The notes: a model not told the origin generated them from the sequence alone. A stretch of 36,858 nt of DNA from Arthrobacter sp. RIT-PI-e (GCF_001187915.1 NZ_LGIU01000067.1:1-36858), one strand, 5' to 3'; shown: positions 8,413-21,646, counted from the first letter of the stretch. Numbers and translations are program-made.

Positions 8413-8706
8413 CTAGTCGGCTTCCGGGGACACCGAACCGCCGACCCGCGCGTTGTCCGCCACGATCACCACGCGGTTGGAGTCGACGGAGAAGAAACCG
8501 CCGTCGACGCCCACCTCCAGGCGGTCGCCGTTCACCGGCTCCACCGACAGTTCACCTGCTTCGAGGATCGCCAGGATGGGCGTGTGACCGGGGAGGATCC
8601 CGATCTGCCCGTTCGTGGTGCGTGCGTTCACCGAGCGCGCCGGGCCCGACCACACGAAGTGGTCGGCCGCGACGATCTCGACCTCTAGTTCGCCGTGGGT
8701 TGCCAT
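8413..8706 (-). CDS. atpC: ATP synthase F1 epsilon subunit
   Basis: A 97-residue epsilon subunit. The N-terminal beta-sandwich is clear (LEVEIVAADHFVWSG, GQIGILPGHTPILAIL, VDGGFFSVDSNRVVIVADNA). The chain ends shortly after this domain, so the C-terminal two-helix hairpin that inhibits ATP hydrolysis in longer epsilon subunits (about 130-140 residues) is absent. From memory, other Micrococcaceae have similarly short epsilon subunits, so this looks like a lineage feature rather than damage. It starts 5 bases after the atpD stop. Confidence 0.95.
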   Translation of the reverse strand: MATHGELEVEIVAADHFVWSGPARSVNARTTNGQIGILPGHTPILAILEAGELSVEPVNGDRLEVGVDGGFFSVDSNRVVIVADNARVGGSVSPEAD

Positions 8707-8711
8707 CGGCG

Positions 8712-10214
<1,503 letters not shown>

Positions 10215-10240
10215 CTAGCTGTGCACCTGAGGGCTCGGGG

Positions 10241-10255
10241 CTCCCGGTGCGGGAG
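10241..10255 (-). other. Intercistronic hairpin atpG-atpD
   Basis: CTCCCG-gtg-CGGGAG forms a 6-bp stem with a three-base loop, just behind the atpG stop codon (10261-10259) and about 65 bases before atpD. No T-tract follows, and atpD must be transcribed through it, so an mRNA-stability or translation-setting element is more likely than a full terminator. Confidence 0.45.
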
Positions 10256-10258
10256 GCG

Positions 10259-11152
10259 TCAGGAGGCGTTGAGCGCGTCCGCGCCGGCCACGATCTCCGA
10301 GAGCTCCTGGGTGATCTCCGCCTGGCGGGCGGTGTTGCGCAGCCGGGTGTACTTCTTGATGAGCTCGGTCGCGTTGTCGCCCGCGGACTTCATGGCGCGC
10401 TGACGCGCGGCGAGTTCGCTCGCTGCCGCCTGCAGCAGTGCCGCGAAGATCCGGGATTCGATGTAGCGCGGCAGGAGGGCGTCCAGCACCTGTTCGGGAT
10501 CGGGTTCGTACTCGTACAGCGGGAGGAGGTCGCCCGTCTGGGTCACTTCCTCCTCGACGACCTCGAGGGGCAGCAGCCGCATGACCGAGGGTTCCTGGAC
10601 CACCATGGAGCGGAACTTCGTGTAGACCACGTGGATCTCCTCGGCACCGCCGTCCTCGTAGTCCCGGAGGAACGTCTCGAGCAGGGTCTCGCCGATCTCC
10701 CGGGCCGTGGCGAACTCGGGCGCGTCCGTGCCTCCGGTCCACACCTTCTCGTAGTCGCGTCCGCGGAAGTCGAAGTACGCCTGCGCCTTGCGGCCCACGA
10801 GATAGGCCTGGATCTCCTTGCCCTCGCCGCGGAGCTTCTCGAACAGACCCTCGGCCTGCTTGAGCGCACTGGCGGAGTAGGACCCGGCGAGACCGCGGTC
10901 GGAGGTCAGGACCAGCACTGCCGCGCGCCGCACCTCACCGTGCTCGGTGGTCAGCGGGTGGTCGATCTCCGACTGCGACGACACGGCCGAGACCGCACGG
11001 GTGATCGCATTGGCGTAGGGCAACGCCGCTGCTACACGCGTGCGTGCCTTGCCGATACGAGAAGTCGCGATCAGTTCCATCGCCTTGAAGATCTTCCGCG
11101 TCGACGTGGTCGAGGCGATCTTCTGGCGGTAGACCCGGATCTGGGCTCCCAT
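10259..11152 (-). CDS. atpG: ATP synthase F1 gamma subunit
   Basis: The 297-residue central-stalk subunit. It has the conserved N-terminal helix ([29 protein letters not shown]), the [14 protein letters not shown] strand region, and the C-terminal helix with [13 protein letters not shown] and [19 protein letters not shown]. Length is normal. It lies between two hairpin-containing gaps, downstream of atpA and upstream of atpD. Confidence 0.97.
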   Translation of the reverse strand: MGAQIRVYRQKIASTTSTRKIFKAMELIATSRIGKARTRVAAALPYANAITRAVSAVSSQSEIDHPLTTEHGEVRRAAVLVLTSDRGLAGSYSASALKQAEGLFEKLRGEGKEIQAYLVGRKAQAYFDFRGRDYEKVWTGGTDAPEFATAREIGETLLETFLRDYEDGGAEEIHVVYTKFRSMVVQEPSVMRLLPLEVVEEEVTQTGDLLPLYEYEPDPEQVLDALLPRYIESRIFAALLQAAASELAARQRAMKSAGDNATELIKKYTRLRNTARQAEITQELSEIVAGADALNAS

Positions 11153-11167
11153 TCTTGTCCTTTCCTT

Positions 11168-11187
11168 CGCCTCCGCTGCGGGAGGCG
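11168..11187 (-). other. Second intercistronic hairpin atpA-atpG
   Basis: CGCCTCC (11168-11174) pairs with GGAGGCG (11181-11187), a perfect 7-bp stem with a six-base loop. It ends 16 bases before the atpG start codon, near its ribosome-binding region, so it could influence initiation of atpG. Confidence 0.5.
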
Positions 11188-11207
11188 ATCAGGGCCAGGG
11201 TACTGCG

Positions 11208-11240
11208 GTACGGGAGGGGCGCTCCACGCCCCTCCCGTAC
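11208..11240 (-). other. Strong 14-bp hairpin between atpA and atpG
   Basis: Positions 11208-11221 are perfectly complementary to 11227-11240, with the five-base loop CTCCA between them. This gives a 14-bp GC-rich stem starting 9 bases behind the atpA stop codon. It has no T-tract. It is followed by a second, 7-bp hairpin before atpG. Both would be part of the polycistronic atp mRNA and could protect the atpA 3' end or lower the expression of atpG relative to atpA. Confidence 0.7.
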
Positions 11241-11248
11241 GCTGTCCG

Positions 11249-12883
11249 CTAGCGCTTCTGTCGAACGATCTGTTCCTGCTCGACCGATTCGCCCTCGATC
11301 GCATCGTGGCTCTCGGTGCCGGCGCCGAACCCGTCGGCACCCTCACCGAAGAAGCCCTCCTTGAAGCTCACGATCTGGCTCTTCAGCTCATCGGCCGTCG
11401 AGTCCTCGAGCTTGCCCGTCTGGGCGAGGGTGGTGAGGATCTGCGACCGGTGTCCGAGGTGCTCCAGGAACTGGGTCTCGAACCGGTTGATGTCCTCCAC
11501 CGGGACGTCGTCGAGGTAGCCGTTGGTACCGGCCCAGATGGAGACCACCTGTTGCTCCACCGGCATCGGCGAGTACTGCCCCTGCTTCAGCAGCTCCATG
11601 AGGCGGGCACCCCGGGTCAGCTGCTGGCGGGAGGCGGCATCGAGGTCGGACGCGAACATCGCGAACGCCTGCATGTCGCGGTACTGCGCCAGGTCGAGCT
11701 TCAAGGTACCGGAGACCTTCTTCATGGACTTCACCTGTGCGGCACCACCCACGCGGGAGACGGACACGCCCACGTCGACGGCCGGCCGCTGGTTGGCGTT
11801 GAAGAGGTCCGACTGCAGGAAGATCTGGCCGTCGGTGATGGAGATGACGTTGGTCGGGATGTAGGCCGAGACGTCGTTGGCCTTCGTCTCGATCAGCGGC
11901 AGACCCGTCATGGAACCGGCACCGAGCTCGTCGGAGAGCTTGGCACAGCGCTCCAGGAGGCGGGAGTGCAGGTAGAACACGTCACCCGGGTACGCCTCGC
12001 GTCCCGGCGGGCGGCGCAGCAGCAGCGACACCGCACGGTAGGCCTCGGCCTGCTTGGAGAGGTCGTCGAACACGATCAGCACGTGCTTGCCGCCGTACAT
12101 CCAGTGCTGCCCGATGGCGGAGCCGGCGTAGGGCGCCAGGTACTTGAACCCGGCGGGGTCGGAGGCCGGCGAGGCGACGATGGTGGTGTACTCCAGCGCG
12201 CCCTTGTCCTCGAGCGTCTGCCGGACGGCGGCGATGGTCGACGCCTTCTGGCCGATGGCGACGTAGATGCAGCGCACCTGCTTGTTCACGTCCCCCGAGG
12301 CCCAGTTGGCCTTCTGGTTGATGATCGTGTCCACCGCGATGGCCGTCTTGCCGGTCTGGCGGTCACCGATGATCAGCTGGCGCTGTCCGCGGCCGATCGG
12401 GATCATCGCGTCGATCGCCTTGAGGCCGGTCTGCATCGGCTCGTGCACCGACTTGCGCTGGGTCACTCCGGGCGCCTGGGTCTCCAGGGCACGGCGTCCC
12501 TCGGCGACGATCTCGCCGAGGTCGTCGATGGGCTGGCCCAGCGGGTCCACGACGCGGCCGAGGAACGCGTCACCGACGGGGACGGAGAGGATCTCACCGG
12601 TGCGGTGGACCTCCTGGCCCTCTTCGATGCCGTTGTAGTCACCCAGTACGACGACGCCGATCTCACGGGTGTCGAGGTTCTGGGCGAGGCCCAGCGTGCC
12701 GTCCTCGAAACGGAGGAGCTCGTTCGCCATGGCGGAGGGAAGTCCCTCGACCCGGGCGATGCCGTCACTCGCCGTGGTCACGCGGCCGACTTCAACGCGC
12801 TCGGCGTTCCCGGGCTCGTAGGATGCCGCAAAGTCGTTCAACGCATTACGGACGTCTTCGGCGTTGATGGTCAATTCGGCCAT
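11249..12883 (-). CDS. atpA: ATP synthase F1 alpha subunit
   Basis: The 544-residue non-catalytic alpha subunit. The nucleotide-binding P-loop is GDRQTGKTA, the alpha signature [29 protein letters not shown] is complete, and [10 protein letters not shown] contains the Arg-finger region. ATG at 12883 ([11 protein letters not shown]) is the usual N-terminus; an in-frame ATG two codons upstream is possible. It is separated from atpH by about 90 bases with two small hairpins and from atpG by about 95 bases with two hairpins. Confidence 0.97.
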   Translation of the reverse strand: MAELTINAEDVRNALNDFAASYEPGNAERVEVGRVTTASDGIARVEGLPSAMANELLRFEDGTLGLAQNLDTREIGVVVLGDYNGIEEGQEVHRTGEILSVPVGDAFLGRVVDPLGQPIDDLGEIVAEGRRALETQAPGVTQRKSVHEPMQTGLKAIDAMIPIGRGQRQLIIGDRQTGKTAIAVDTIINQKANWASGDVNKQVRCIYVAIGQKASTIAAVRQTLEDKGALEYTTIVASPASDPAGFKYLAPYAGSAIGQHWMYGGKHVLIVFDDLSKQAEAYRAVSLLLRRPPGREAYPGDVFYLHSRLLERCAKLSDELGAGSMTGLPLIETKANDVSAYIPTNVISITDGQIFLQSDLFNANQRPAVDVGVSVSRVGGAAQVKSMKKVSGTLKLDLAQYRDMQAFAMFASDLDAASRQQLTRGARLMELLKQGQYSPMPVEQQVVSIWAGTNGYLDDVPVEDINRFETQFLEHLGHRSQILTTLAQTGKLEDSTADELKSQIVSFKEGFFGEGADGFGAGTESHDAIEGESVEQEQIVRQKR

Positions 12884-12912
12884 CTGCAATCCCTGCTCTC
12901 CTGTGTTGCGAT

Positions 12913-12928
12913 CCCCGGTTCCCCGGGG
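12913..12928 (-). other. Intercistronic hairpin atpH-atpA
   Basis: CCCCGG-ttcc-CCGGGG is a perfect 6-bp stem with a tetraloop, about 30 bases before the atpA start. A smaller AGGCC-gcgac-GGCCT stem (12962-12976) overlaps the atpH stop codon. Confidence 0.45.
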
Positions 12929-12974
12929 ACCTGGATGTTGTTCGGTGTGGTTGTGCTGATCAGGCCGCGACGGC

Positions 12975-13789
12975 CTATCCCGCCAGCTTCCGGCGGAGCT
13001 CGGACAGGCGTGTCGCTACCGTCGAGTCGACCACTTCATCGCCGATGCTCACGCGCACACCTCCGACCAAGGATGGATCGATGGACACGTTGACCTTCAG
13101 GTCCCGTCCGTACATCGAGTTCAGACCGGACACCAGCTTGTCGTGCTGGACCTGGGTCAGCGGTCGCGAGACGCTGACCTCGGCGATCCACCGCTGCTGA
13201 CGCGCGGCGACCAGCTCGAGGAAGCTCCCCACGAGTGCCGCCGGCTTGAGGCCGCGCGGCGATGCCACCGCCTGGGTGATGAGGAGCTGTGCGGCGTCCC
13301 CGGCTCCCGGCACCAGCTTCAGTGCGAGGGCGACACGGGATTCCGGGCTCGCCTGTGCTTCGGACAGCGCACGCTGGAGTCCGTGGTCGGAGGCCACCGT
13401 GGTGATGAACGCGTGGAGCTGGTCCTCGAGTCGCTCGAGACCCTCCGCTCCGGCTCCGCCCTGCTCCGCGACGGCGATGACCACCGTGGCGGCCAGGGTC
13501 TCCAGTGCGTCCCCGATGTCGCGCGGTGAGGCCCACCGCCCCGACGCCAGGTCCCGCACCACGCCGAGTGCTTCGGTGGACACCCGGCCCGAGATCAGCT
13601 GGTCCACCAGTACGGCCTTGTCCTTGCCCGTACGGGACGGATCCGTCAGGGCACGGCGCAGACCGGCATTGCTGTCAAGGATCTCGAGCACTCCGAAGAG
13701 ATCCCGCGCGAGTGCAAGCGACGCCCCGGCGAGCCGTGGCTCGAGCTGCTCGCGTGCGGTGGCCAACGAGAGGCTTGATACACCTGCCA

Positions 13790-13790
<1 letters not shown>
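12975..13790 (-). CDS. atpH: ATP synthase F1 delta subunit
   Basis: A 271-residue delta (OSCP-type) subunit that joins the F1 head to the peripheral stalk. The C-terminal half carries the recognisable pattern [52 protein letters not shown]. At 271 residues it is longer than the enterobacterial protein (about 177), as is usual in Actinobacteria, which have an extended N-terminal helical region. Its ATG overlaps the atpF stop by one base (TAATG), so the two are probably translationally coupled. Confidence 0.95.
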
Positions 13791-14338
<548 letters not shown>

Positions 14339-14374
14339 TCACCCGTCCTAACTGGTCGATACTCGATGGTGCGT

Positions 14375-14587
14375 CTATCCGAGGATGAAGGCGAGAACCA
14401 GACCGAGGATCGCGAGCGCTTCGGTGAAGGCCAGACCCAGGAAGGCGATGGGCTGCAGGACACGCTGTGCTTCGGGCTGACGGGCCACACCGGTGATGTA
14501 CGCGTAGAACACGAGACCGACGCCGATGGCGCCACCGATCGCGGAGAGGCCGTACCCGATTGCGTTGAGGCTACCTGAGATTTCCAT
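14375..14587 (-). CDS. atpE: ATP synthase F0 c subunit
   Basis: The 70-residue proteolipid of the rotor ring: two membrane helices (about residues 8-30 and 48-69) joined by the polar loop ARQPEA. The ion-binding carboxylate is Glu56 in [11 protein letters not shown]. The ATG at 14587 ([13 protein letters not shown]) is preceded by GAAAGG, a good ribosome site at 6-7 bases. The open frame extends far upstream but this is a shadow of atpB. The leader carries two hairpins, which may help set the high c-subunit dose. Confidence 0.97.
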   Translation of the reverse strand: MEISGSLNAIGYGLSAIGGAIGVGLVFYAYITGVARQPEAQRVLQPIAFLGLAFTEALAILGLVLAFILG

Positions 14588-14603
14588 TGTTTTCCTTTCA
14601 AGA

Positions 14604-14647
14604 TGCCCGGGACGGGCAGGTTGTTTAAGGTTTTCCCCGGTGGGAAA
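14604..14647 (-). other. Two tandem hairpins between atpB and atpE
   Basis: TTTCCC-cggt-GGGAAA (14632-14647) starts directly behind the atpB stop codon. TGCCCG-gga-CGGGCA (14604-14618) follows and ends about 16 bases before the atpE ATG, in front of its GAAAGG ribosome site. Both stems are 6 bp and perfect. Their position suggests a role in mRNA stability or in raising or tuning atpE translation. Confidence 0.5.
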
Positions 14648-14649
14648 GC

Positions 14650-15459
14650 TTAGTGTTCGTCCGCCAGTGCGCCCTGGATGTAGATCGCAGTGAGCAGCGT
14701 GAAGACGTAGGCCTGGATGACCATGATGAGTGCCTCCAGCATGTACATGGCCACGCCCCCCACCAGGACGAGCACGGAGGTCGCCTGGAGGAAGATGTTG
14801 TCCTGGAGGACCAGGAGGTACTCGATGCCGGAGCCTGCCAGCAGCACGATCAGGTGGCCGGCCATCATGGTGGCGAACAGACGGAGACTGTGCGTGATGG
14901 GCCGGACCAGGAAGTTCGAGATGATCTCGATGGGGATCAGGATGATCAGCAGCGGCCACGGGACACCCGAGGGCACCACGACCATCTTGAAGTACCCGAT
15001 GCCGTGCTTGCGGATCCCGATGGTGATCCACAGGACGTAGATGATGCCCGCGAGCACGTAGGCGCTGCCGGGGTGCGAGAAGCTGGGGAGCTGGATGAGC
15101 GGGATGGCGCCGTAGATGTTGTTCACGAGCACGAAGAAGAAGACCGTGAACAGCAGGGGGACGAACTTCAGGAAGTCCCGCTGACCGATGATGTCCTTGC
15201 CGATCGAGTCGCGGACGAGGCCGTATCCCATCTCGCCCACCAGCTGGAGCTTGGAGGGAACCAGGGCCTGCTTCTTGGCGGCCTTGGAGAAGAACCACGC
15301 GATGATGACCACCGAGAGCAGGACCAGGATCATCTGCTTGCCCACGCCGGTACCGTAATCGGCGGCCCAGGGAAGCACGTCAGGGAGGTGGAGTTCATCC
15401 GTCGTGGGAGGGACGAAACCCTCTCCAGTTGTTGCGGCGGGGAGCGCAAGCGCGATCAA
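14650..15459 (-). CDS. atpB: ATP synthase F0 a subunit
   Basis: A 269-residue membrane subunit forming the proton half-channels. It has several membrane helices, and the essential Arg is in [16 protein letters not shown], with the conserved C-terminal helix [22 protein letters not shown] chose the TTG at 15459, which gives an N-terminus [15 protein letters not shown] like that of Arthrobacter AtpB and has GAGAGG seven bases upstream. The frame also has an ATG 19 codons earlier (15516), but that extension is Arg/His/Gln-rich and unlike the family. Confidence 0.93.
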   Translation of the reverse strand: MIALALPAATTGEGFVPPTTDELHLPDVLPWAADYGTGVGKQMILVLLSVVIIAWFFSKAAKKQALVPSKLQLVGEMGYGLVRDSIGKDIIGQRDFLKFVPLLFTVFFFVLVNNIYGAIPLIQLPSFSHPGSAYVLAGIIYVLWITIGIRKHGIGYFKMVVVPSGVPWPLLIILIPIEIISNFLVRPITHSLRLFATMMAGHLIVLLAGSGIEYLLVLQDNIFLQATSVLVLVGGVAMYMLEALIMVIQAYVFTLLTAIYIQGALADEH

Positions 15460-15564
15460 CGCGTTTCCTCTCTGCAGTGTCCATCGTTGGGCATGAAGTC
15501 TGTGCGCGAAGAACACGCGTGAAGTCTTCGGGGTCTTGCTCGGGCGGTAGTACCTGCCACCGGA

Positions 15565-15849
15565 TCACTCATCGCTTCCCCGGGGTCCCCGCGAAGGGTC
15601 CTGGGGCTTGGGACGGGTGAGGTGATGGACATGGGCCAGGAATAATCCGCCCGCTGCCCCGACAAGGGCTCCGACGAGCGCGATCCACCCCGTACCGAGC
15701 AGATTGTCCAGCCACCACCCTACCAAACTCCAGACCAGGATCCCGCCAAGGAGGTAGCTGAGGAGGCTGATCCCGGCGTTGTAATCACCGGTGCCCGCGG
15801 GGTCGGTGACATGGGGCTTCGCCCGTCGGTCGTCGTTCTCGCGGCTCAT
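15565..15849 (-). CDS. AtpZ/AtpI-like small membrane protein
   Basis: A 94-residue protein with two hydrophobic helices (about residues 26-48 and 53-74: SLLSYLLGGILVWSLVGWWL, GWIALVGALVGAAGGLFLAHV) and a charged C-terminus. The WWLDNLLGTGW segment between the helices is typical of the AtpZ/AtpI family linked with F0 assembly or Mg2+/Ca2+ transport in other bacteria. ATG at 15849 is preceded by AAGGACG. It starts one base after the stop of the upstream atpI-like gene, so the two are co-translated leaders of the ATP synthase operon. Confidence 0.85.
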   Translation of the reverse strand: MSRENDDRRAKPHVTDPAGTGDYNAGISLLSYLLGGILVWSLVGWWLDNLLGTGWIALVGALVGAAGGLFLAHVHHLTRPKPQDPSRGPRGSDE

Positions 15850-15850
15850 C

Positions 15851-16327
15851 TCACGTCCTTTCCTGCTCGGTGGATGCCTGGTGGTCGTGGTCCGGGAAGA
15901 GGGTCAGCCGGGTGAGCGCGAAGGCGCGGAGTTCGGCGATCTGCCACACCAGCACGGTGAGGAGCGCCGATCCCAGGAACCAGCCCGCCGCCAGCCAGTC
16001 GGGCCTGCCCAGCAGGAGCAGCACGGCCCCGAAGCCGATCACCTTGGCGCCGTAGGCCACGATGAACAGGCCCATGGCCAGCACGGGGTTCTCAGGACCA
16101 CTGAAGTGGCCGATCAGGAGGGTGATCCCGGAGAACGCCACCACGATCACTGCGCCGAAGAGTGCGCTGCCTGCTCCGGCCCAGCCGTCGAGGAGGGCCG
16201 CGACCACGCCGAGCACCGTGACGCCGACGGCGGAGAAGGCCAGGCAGCGACGCAGCATCGAGAGCCACGGCGAACGGTTCCCACCGGTCGGGGTGGCGGC
16301 ACCGGGATCGGTGTCGGATGGAGGCAA
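15851..16327 (-). CDS. atpI: ATP synthase subunit I-like membrane protein
   Basis: A 158-residue protein with four membrane helices (LRRCLAFSAVGVTVLGVVAALL; SALFGAVIVVAFSGITLLIGHF; LAMGLFIVAYGAKVIGFGAVLLLL; WFLGSALLTVLVWQIAELRAF), as in AtpI/UncI-like proteins that head F-ATPase operons and help c-ring assembly. The name rests on this topology and position more than on motif identity. The frame begins at a TTG (16327); the next start is an ATG at 16258 just before the first helix. Relatives have a short Ser/Pro-rich leader like that encoded upstream of 16258, so the TTG is kept, with moderate confidence. Confidence 0.75.
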   Translation of the reverse strand: MPPSDTDPGAATPTGGNRSPWLSMLRRCLAFSAVGVTVLGVVAALLDGWAGAGSALFGAVIVVAFSGITLLIGHFSGPENPVLAMGLFIVAYGAKVIGFGAVLLLLGRPDWLAAGWFLGSALLTVLVWQIAELRAFALTRLTLFPDHDHQASTEQERT

Positions 16328-16373
16328 GGAAGGTTCCGTCCGGTCGGGGGAAGGCCAGGCGGGAACGGCTCAC

Positions 16374-16397
16374 GATCACCTCCCGGGGGTGGTGATC
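16374..16397 (-). promoter_or_regulatory. Inverted repeat upstream of the atp operon
   Basis: GATCACC and GGTGATC flank a 10-base spacer, forming a perfect 7+7 palindrome about 47 bases upstream of the atpI start. This size and position fit a dimeric regulator site or a 5'-UTR hairpin. No known operator is recognised. Confidence 0.4.
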
Positions 16398-16472
16398 TGC
16401 CGTGCGCACGCTTCCTCACTCTAACCCACGGCGCGCTCCCCGCGGCAGGGAGGTGCCCCGCTGCACCCCGGT

Positions 16473-16489
16473 CCGCGGCGGTGCCGCGG
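16473..16489 (-). terminator. Hairpin behind the WbpL-like gene
   Basis: CCGCGGC-ggt-GCCGCGG is a perfect 7-bp stem with a three-base loop, starting 5 bases behind the stop codon of the sugar-phosphate transferase gene. There is no T-tract. It probably ends the glycan transcript before the atp operon promoter. Confidence 0.5.
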
Positions 16490-16494
16490 CAGGA

Positions 16495-17537
16495 TCAGCG
16501 CTGCGACGGGTCCGCCGGGAGGACGTCCCGTGCGTTCTGCCGCCGCCGCACGGCGGCGAAGATCCGGGGCGAGTTCAGGTACAGCCCGACGACGACGGCG
16601 GCGAACAGGGAGACCGCGATCGCCTGCGGGGCCCGCGCCGTCGCCAGGACAAAGCCGGCGGCGCCCGTGAGGATCGAGAACACGGTGACGAGCACGGAGA
16701 CCTGCACGTGGCTCAGGCCGGTGTCCGTGAGGCGCTGGTACACGTGCTGGCGGTGCGCCGCGTAGAGCCGTTCCCCGCGCCGCACCCGCTGCAGGAAGGT
16801 GGCGAAGGTGTCGGCCAGGTAGATGATCACCGGCGCGAAGAGGTACTCGAGGTACACCCCCGCGAGCAGACCCGTCACGGCGATAGCCGCGATGGACGCG
16901 CCGAGCAGGTAGCTTCCCACGTCGCCGAGGAAGACGAATCCGCGGCCGAGATTCCAGGGCAGAAAGCCGGCGAAGGCCGCGGCGAGGATCACCCCGGACA
17001 CGGTGAGCCACAGTTGATCGCTGAGCAGGCCGGCCCAGGAGTAGAAGAGGCCCACCACCACGCCGTGCATCCCGGAGATCCCGTTGATGCCGTCCAGGAA
17101 GTTGGCCGCGTTGACGTACGTGGCGACGGCGACGGCGCCGATGGGGATCCACCAGTAGCTGCTGTCCTCGATCGTGGTGGCGAGCGTCGCGGTCCCGAGG
17201 GCGCCGATCAGGAGCTGGACACCCGCCCGTACCTTGATGGAGACGCCGCGGAAGTCCTCGATCCACCCGAGTACCGCGGCGGCCCCGACCATGCAGCCGA
17301 TGATCACGACCAGGGACCGGTCCACGGCCACCAGTCCGGTGACGAGGGAGAGCACCAGCGCGATCACGATGGCGAGGGCCACGGCGACGCCCATGCCCCG
17401 GACCACGGTGACGGAGTGCGACGAGCGGTCGTTGGGGATATCCAGCACACCCCAGCGTCGCAGGAGCGGCTTCACGACGGCGGGGAGGGCGAGTGAGAGC
17501 CCGAGGGCGATGGAGCCGACGATCGGCAGCAGCGGGT

Positions 17538-17541
<4 letters not shown>
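16495..17541 (-). CDS. WbpL/WecA-like polyprenyl-phosphate sugar-1-phosphate transferase
   Basis: A 348-residue integral membrane enzyme of the MraY/WecA superfamily (about ten helices), which joins a UDP-sugar phosphate to the polyprenyl-phosphate carrier to begin a surface glycan. Motifs in order: GVLDIPNDRSSH (about residues 31-42, the cytoplasmic DxPNxRxxH loop of the WbpL branch), GWIEDFRG (the superfamily DD-like motif), NAANFLDGINGISG (NxxNxxDG), GDVGSYLLG and HRQHVYQRL (HIGH-type loop). In mycobacteria the WecA gene occupies this place before atpI. Here the DIPNxRSSH loop and the WbpM-like partner point to a WbpL-type 6-deoxy-HexNAc transferase, though a GlcNAc-P transferase is possible. 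ATG at 17541 overlaps the upstream stop (ATGA). Confidence 0.88.
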
Positions 17542-19508
<1,967 letters not shown>

Positions 19509-19613
19509 GATTCCTAACGGTGTTGCGCAGACCGCCACCGCACTGAACCGGCGCGGCGCACCTGCGTGGAGCCCGCCCGGTCGCTGGGCCGCAGGGGCCG
19601 GAACACGGTGTAA

Positions 19614-19619
19614 TAGACT
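19614..19619 (+). promoter_or_regulatory. Candidate -10 box for the rightward GT2-epimerase pair
   Basis: TAATAGACT in the divergent region between the dehydratase and the rightward GT2 gene contains TAGACT, the same hexamer seen before other genes here. It would give a 5' leader of about 75 bases. No matching -35 box is clear. Confidence 0.35.
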
Positions 19620-19700
19620 GCTGGTACCCGAGAATACTAACTGCCCCGACTGTGCCGGAACCGTCCTCCACCGCGCTGGCGCGGCTCGGAAGGACCCCCG

Positions 19701-20696
19701 TTGCACGTCCCTGACGCCGGTACCGCACGCCTGTTCATCGTGGTGACCACGTTCAACCGTTCCGGGCACCTCCGTGACCTCCTCGCCTCGATCGCACTCC
19801 TGGACCCGGCTCCGGAGGCCGTGGTGGTGGTGGACAACGCCAGCACGGACGCGACGGCGGACCTGCTGCGGACCACGGAGCTGCCCGTTCCACTCGTCGT
19901 GGAGACGCTCCGGGAGAACCTGGGCGGTGCGGGTGGTTTCGCGGCCGGTATGGCCCGTGCCCTCCGGGAGGGCGCCGACTGGCTGTGGCTGATGGACGAC
20001 GACGTCGTGGTGCTCCCTGACGCCCTCGCCTCGTTCGGTACCTGGATGCACCGCTACTCCTGCCTCCACGGCCGGCGCTACGACGCCGAGGGGCGCCCCT
20101 TCTTCTGGCAGCACCTCCTCGACGAGTCCCTCGGCGTCCATCTGCCGGTGCGGGGGGACGTCTTCGCACGCTCCCGGGTGTTCCACACCAACGTGGCCTG
20201 CTTCGAGGGGATGCTGATCGCCGCGCAGGTGGTGCGCGAGATCGGGCTCCCCGATGCGAGGTACTTCCTCAACGGCGACGACCTCACCTACGGCTGGCTG
20301 GTGTCGCAGCGGTACCCCGTGGCGTACGTGGACGCCTTCGTCCTGCGGAAGACCCGCGCCCAGCGGCAGCTGGACCTCGGGGTACGGCACCTCAACGACT
20401 CCAGCGATCTCTCCCGGTTCTGCGGCATGCGGAACCGGGGGCACCTGGCCCGCTACCTGCAGCTGCACGGCCGCCACCACCGTGTGGCGTTCGGTGTGGG
20501 CACGTGGCTCAGCGCGGCGAAGGAGCTGCTGCGGCTCGTCGCCGTGGAGCGATCGATTCACGGGGCCCCGCACATCTGGCACGGGTGGCGCGCCGCCCGC
20601 CGGATTCTGCGTGACGACACCTGGCAGCCGGAACCCCCGTTCACGGTTCCCGCGCCCGGTACCTCCGCGCTGCCCGTCGCGGGGGATTCCCGGTGA
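19701..20696 (+). CDS. GT2 glycosyltransferase (GlfT1-like)
   Basis: A 331-residue family 2 glycosyltransferase. Visible motifs are IVVTTFNRSGHL (nucleotide-binding start), VVVDNASTDAT, RENLGGAGGFAAGM (typical of the GlfT1/galactofuranosyl and related rhamnosyl branch), WLWLMDDDVV (DXD metal site) and YFLNGDDLTYGW (catalytic base region). No membrane helices are apparent; such enzymes work at the inner face of the membrane on lipid-linked sugars. The start is a TTG, supported by GGAAGG seven bases upstream. Its end overlaps the next gene by GTGA. The donor sugar cannot be told from the sequence. Confidence 0.85.
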   Translation: MHVPDAGTARLFIVVTTFNRSGHLRDLLASIALLDPAPEAVVVVDNASTDATADLLRTTELPVPLVVETLRENLGGAGGFAAGMARALREGADWLWLMDDDVVVLPDALASFGTWMHRYSCLHGRRYDAEGRPFFWQHLLDESLGVHLPVRGDVFARSRVFHTNVACFEGMLIAAQVVREIGLPDARYFLNGDDLTYGWLVSQRYPVAYVDAFVLRKTRAQRQLDLGVRHLNDSSDLSRFCGMRNRGHLARYLQLHGRHHRVAFGVGTWLSAAKELLRLVAVERSIHGAPHIWHGWRAARRILRDDTWQPEPPFTVPAPGTSALPVAGDSR

Positions 20697-21646
20697 CCTG
20701 GGTGGTGCTCGGCGGGTCGGGCTTCGTCGGCTCCGCCGTGCTCACGGCCCTGCGCGAGGCCGGGATCGGCGGGCGTGCCGTCCCGGCTTCGCGCCTGGGG
20801 ACCTCCGCGGGAACACCCGCGGACCTCGTCGAGGAGGCCTCGCGCGTGGACATCACGGAGCTCTCGGGGCTCCTGGAGGGCGCGGACGTGGTGGTCAACG
20901 CCGCCGGGCTCGCCACACCGTCCGCCGGTGACGGCCCCGAGCTCGCGGGCGCCACCGCCCTCCTGCCCGCCGTCGTGCTCCGGGCCGCCGCCGCGGTAGG
21001 CGTACACCGCCTGGTCCACGTGAGCAGCGCGGCGGTGCAGGGACGCACGGCCCTGCTGGACGAGTCCTCCGCCGTCTCCCCGTTCTCCGCCTACTCGCGC
21101 AGCAAGGCGCTCGGCGAGCAGGCGCTCGCCCGGGCCGCCGGTGCCGCGTCGGACGTCTCCGTGGTCACGGTGCGCGCCACCTCCGTGCAGGGCGCCGGCA
21201 GACCGACGACGGCGGCTCTGGCGCGCCTCGCCCGCTCCCCGCTCGCCTCGGTGGCCGCGCCCGGCGATGCGGCCTCACCCGTCACCTCCGTGACGGCGCT
21301 GGCCGAGCTGGTGCTCTCGGTGGGACGGCACGACGGCGAGCTGCCACGGATCGTGCTCCAGCCGTGGGAGGGCCTGAGCGTCCGCTCGGTCCTCGAGGCG
21401 GCAGGCGGGCGCCCCCGGGTCCTGCCGTCGAGCCTGTGCCGGCTCGCCCCGCGGGCCGGCTCCGCCGCGGCGCAGGTGCTGCGCGGCCGGCCGGGCCGCC
21501 ACGGCCGGCGGGTGGGGCTGACGTGGTTCGGGCAGGAGCAGGTCCCCGGGTGGGCGGTGGCGCACGATGCGGTGCCGGCACCGCGCGTCCGCGCGGTCCT
21601 GGCCGGGGCCGGAGCGGAGGGGACGCGGTCCACCCCGGCCGGATGA
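20693..21646 (+). CDS. NAD(P)-dependent sugar epimerase/reductase (extended SDR)
   Basis: A 317-residue extended SDR protein. The nucleotide-binding GGSGFVGS is at residues 7-14, HVSSAAVQG holds the active-site Ser (about 111-112), and YSRSK gives Tyr134 and Lys138. It is coupled to the GT2 gene by a GTGA overlap. Since the opposite-strand neighbour makes a 4-keto-6-deoxy UDP-sugar, a 4-keto reductase or epimerase that yields a FucNAc/QuiNAc-like donor is plausible (inference). A role in another NDP-sugar conversion cannot be excluded. The C-terminal 60 residues are Arg/Pro/Ala-rich and weakly conserved in appearance. Confidence 0.8.
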   Translation: MTWVVLGGSGFVGSAVLTALREAGIGGRAVPASRLGTSAGTPADLVEEASRVDITELSGLLEGADVVVNAAGLATPSAGDGPELAGATALLPAVVLRAAAAVGVHRLVHVSSAAVQGRTALLDESSAVSPFSAYSRSKALGEQALARAAGAASDVSVVTVRATSVQGAGRPTTAALARLARSPLASVAAPGDAASPVTSVTALAELVLSVGRHDGELPRIVLQPWEGLSVRSVLEAAGGRPRVLPSSLCRLAPRAGSAAAQVLRGRPGRHGRRVGLTWFGQEQVPGWAVAHDAVPAPRVRAVLAGAGAEGTRSTPAG

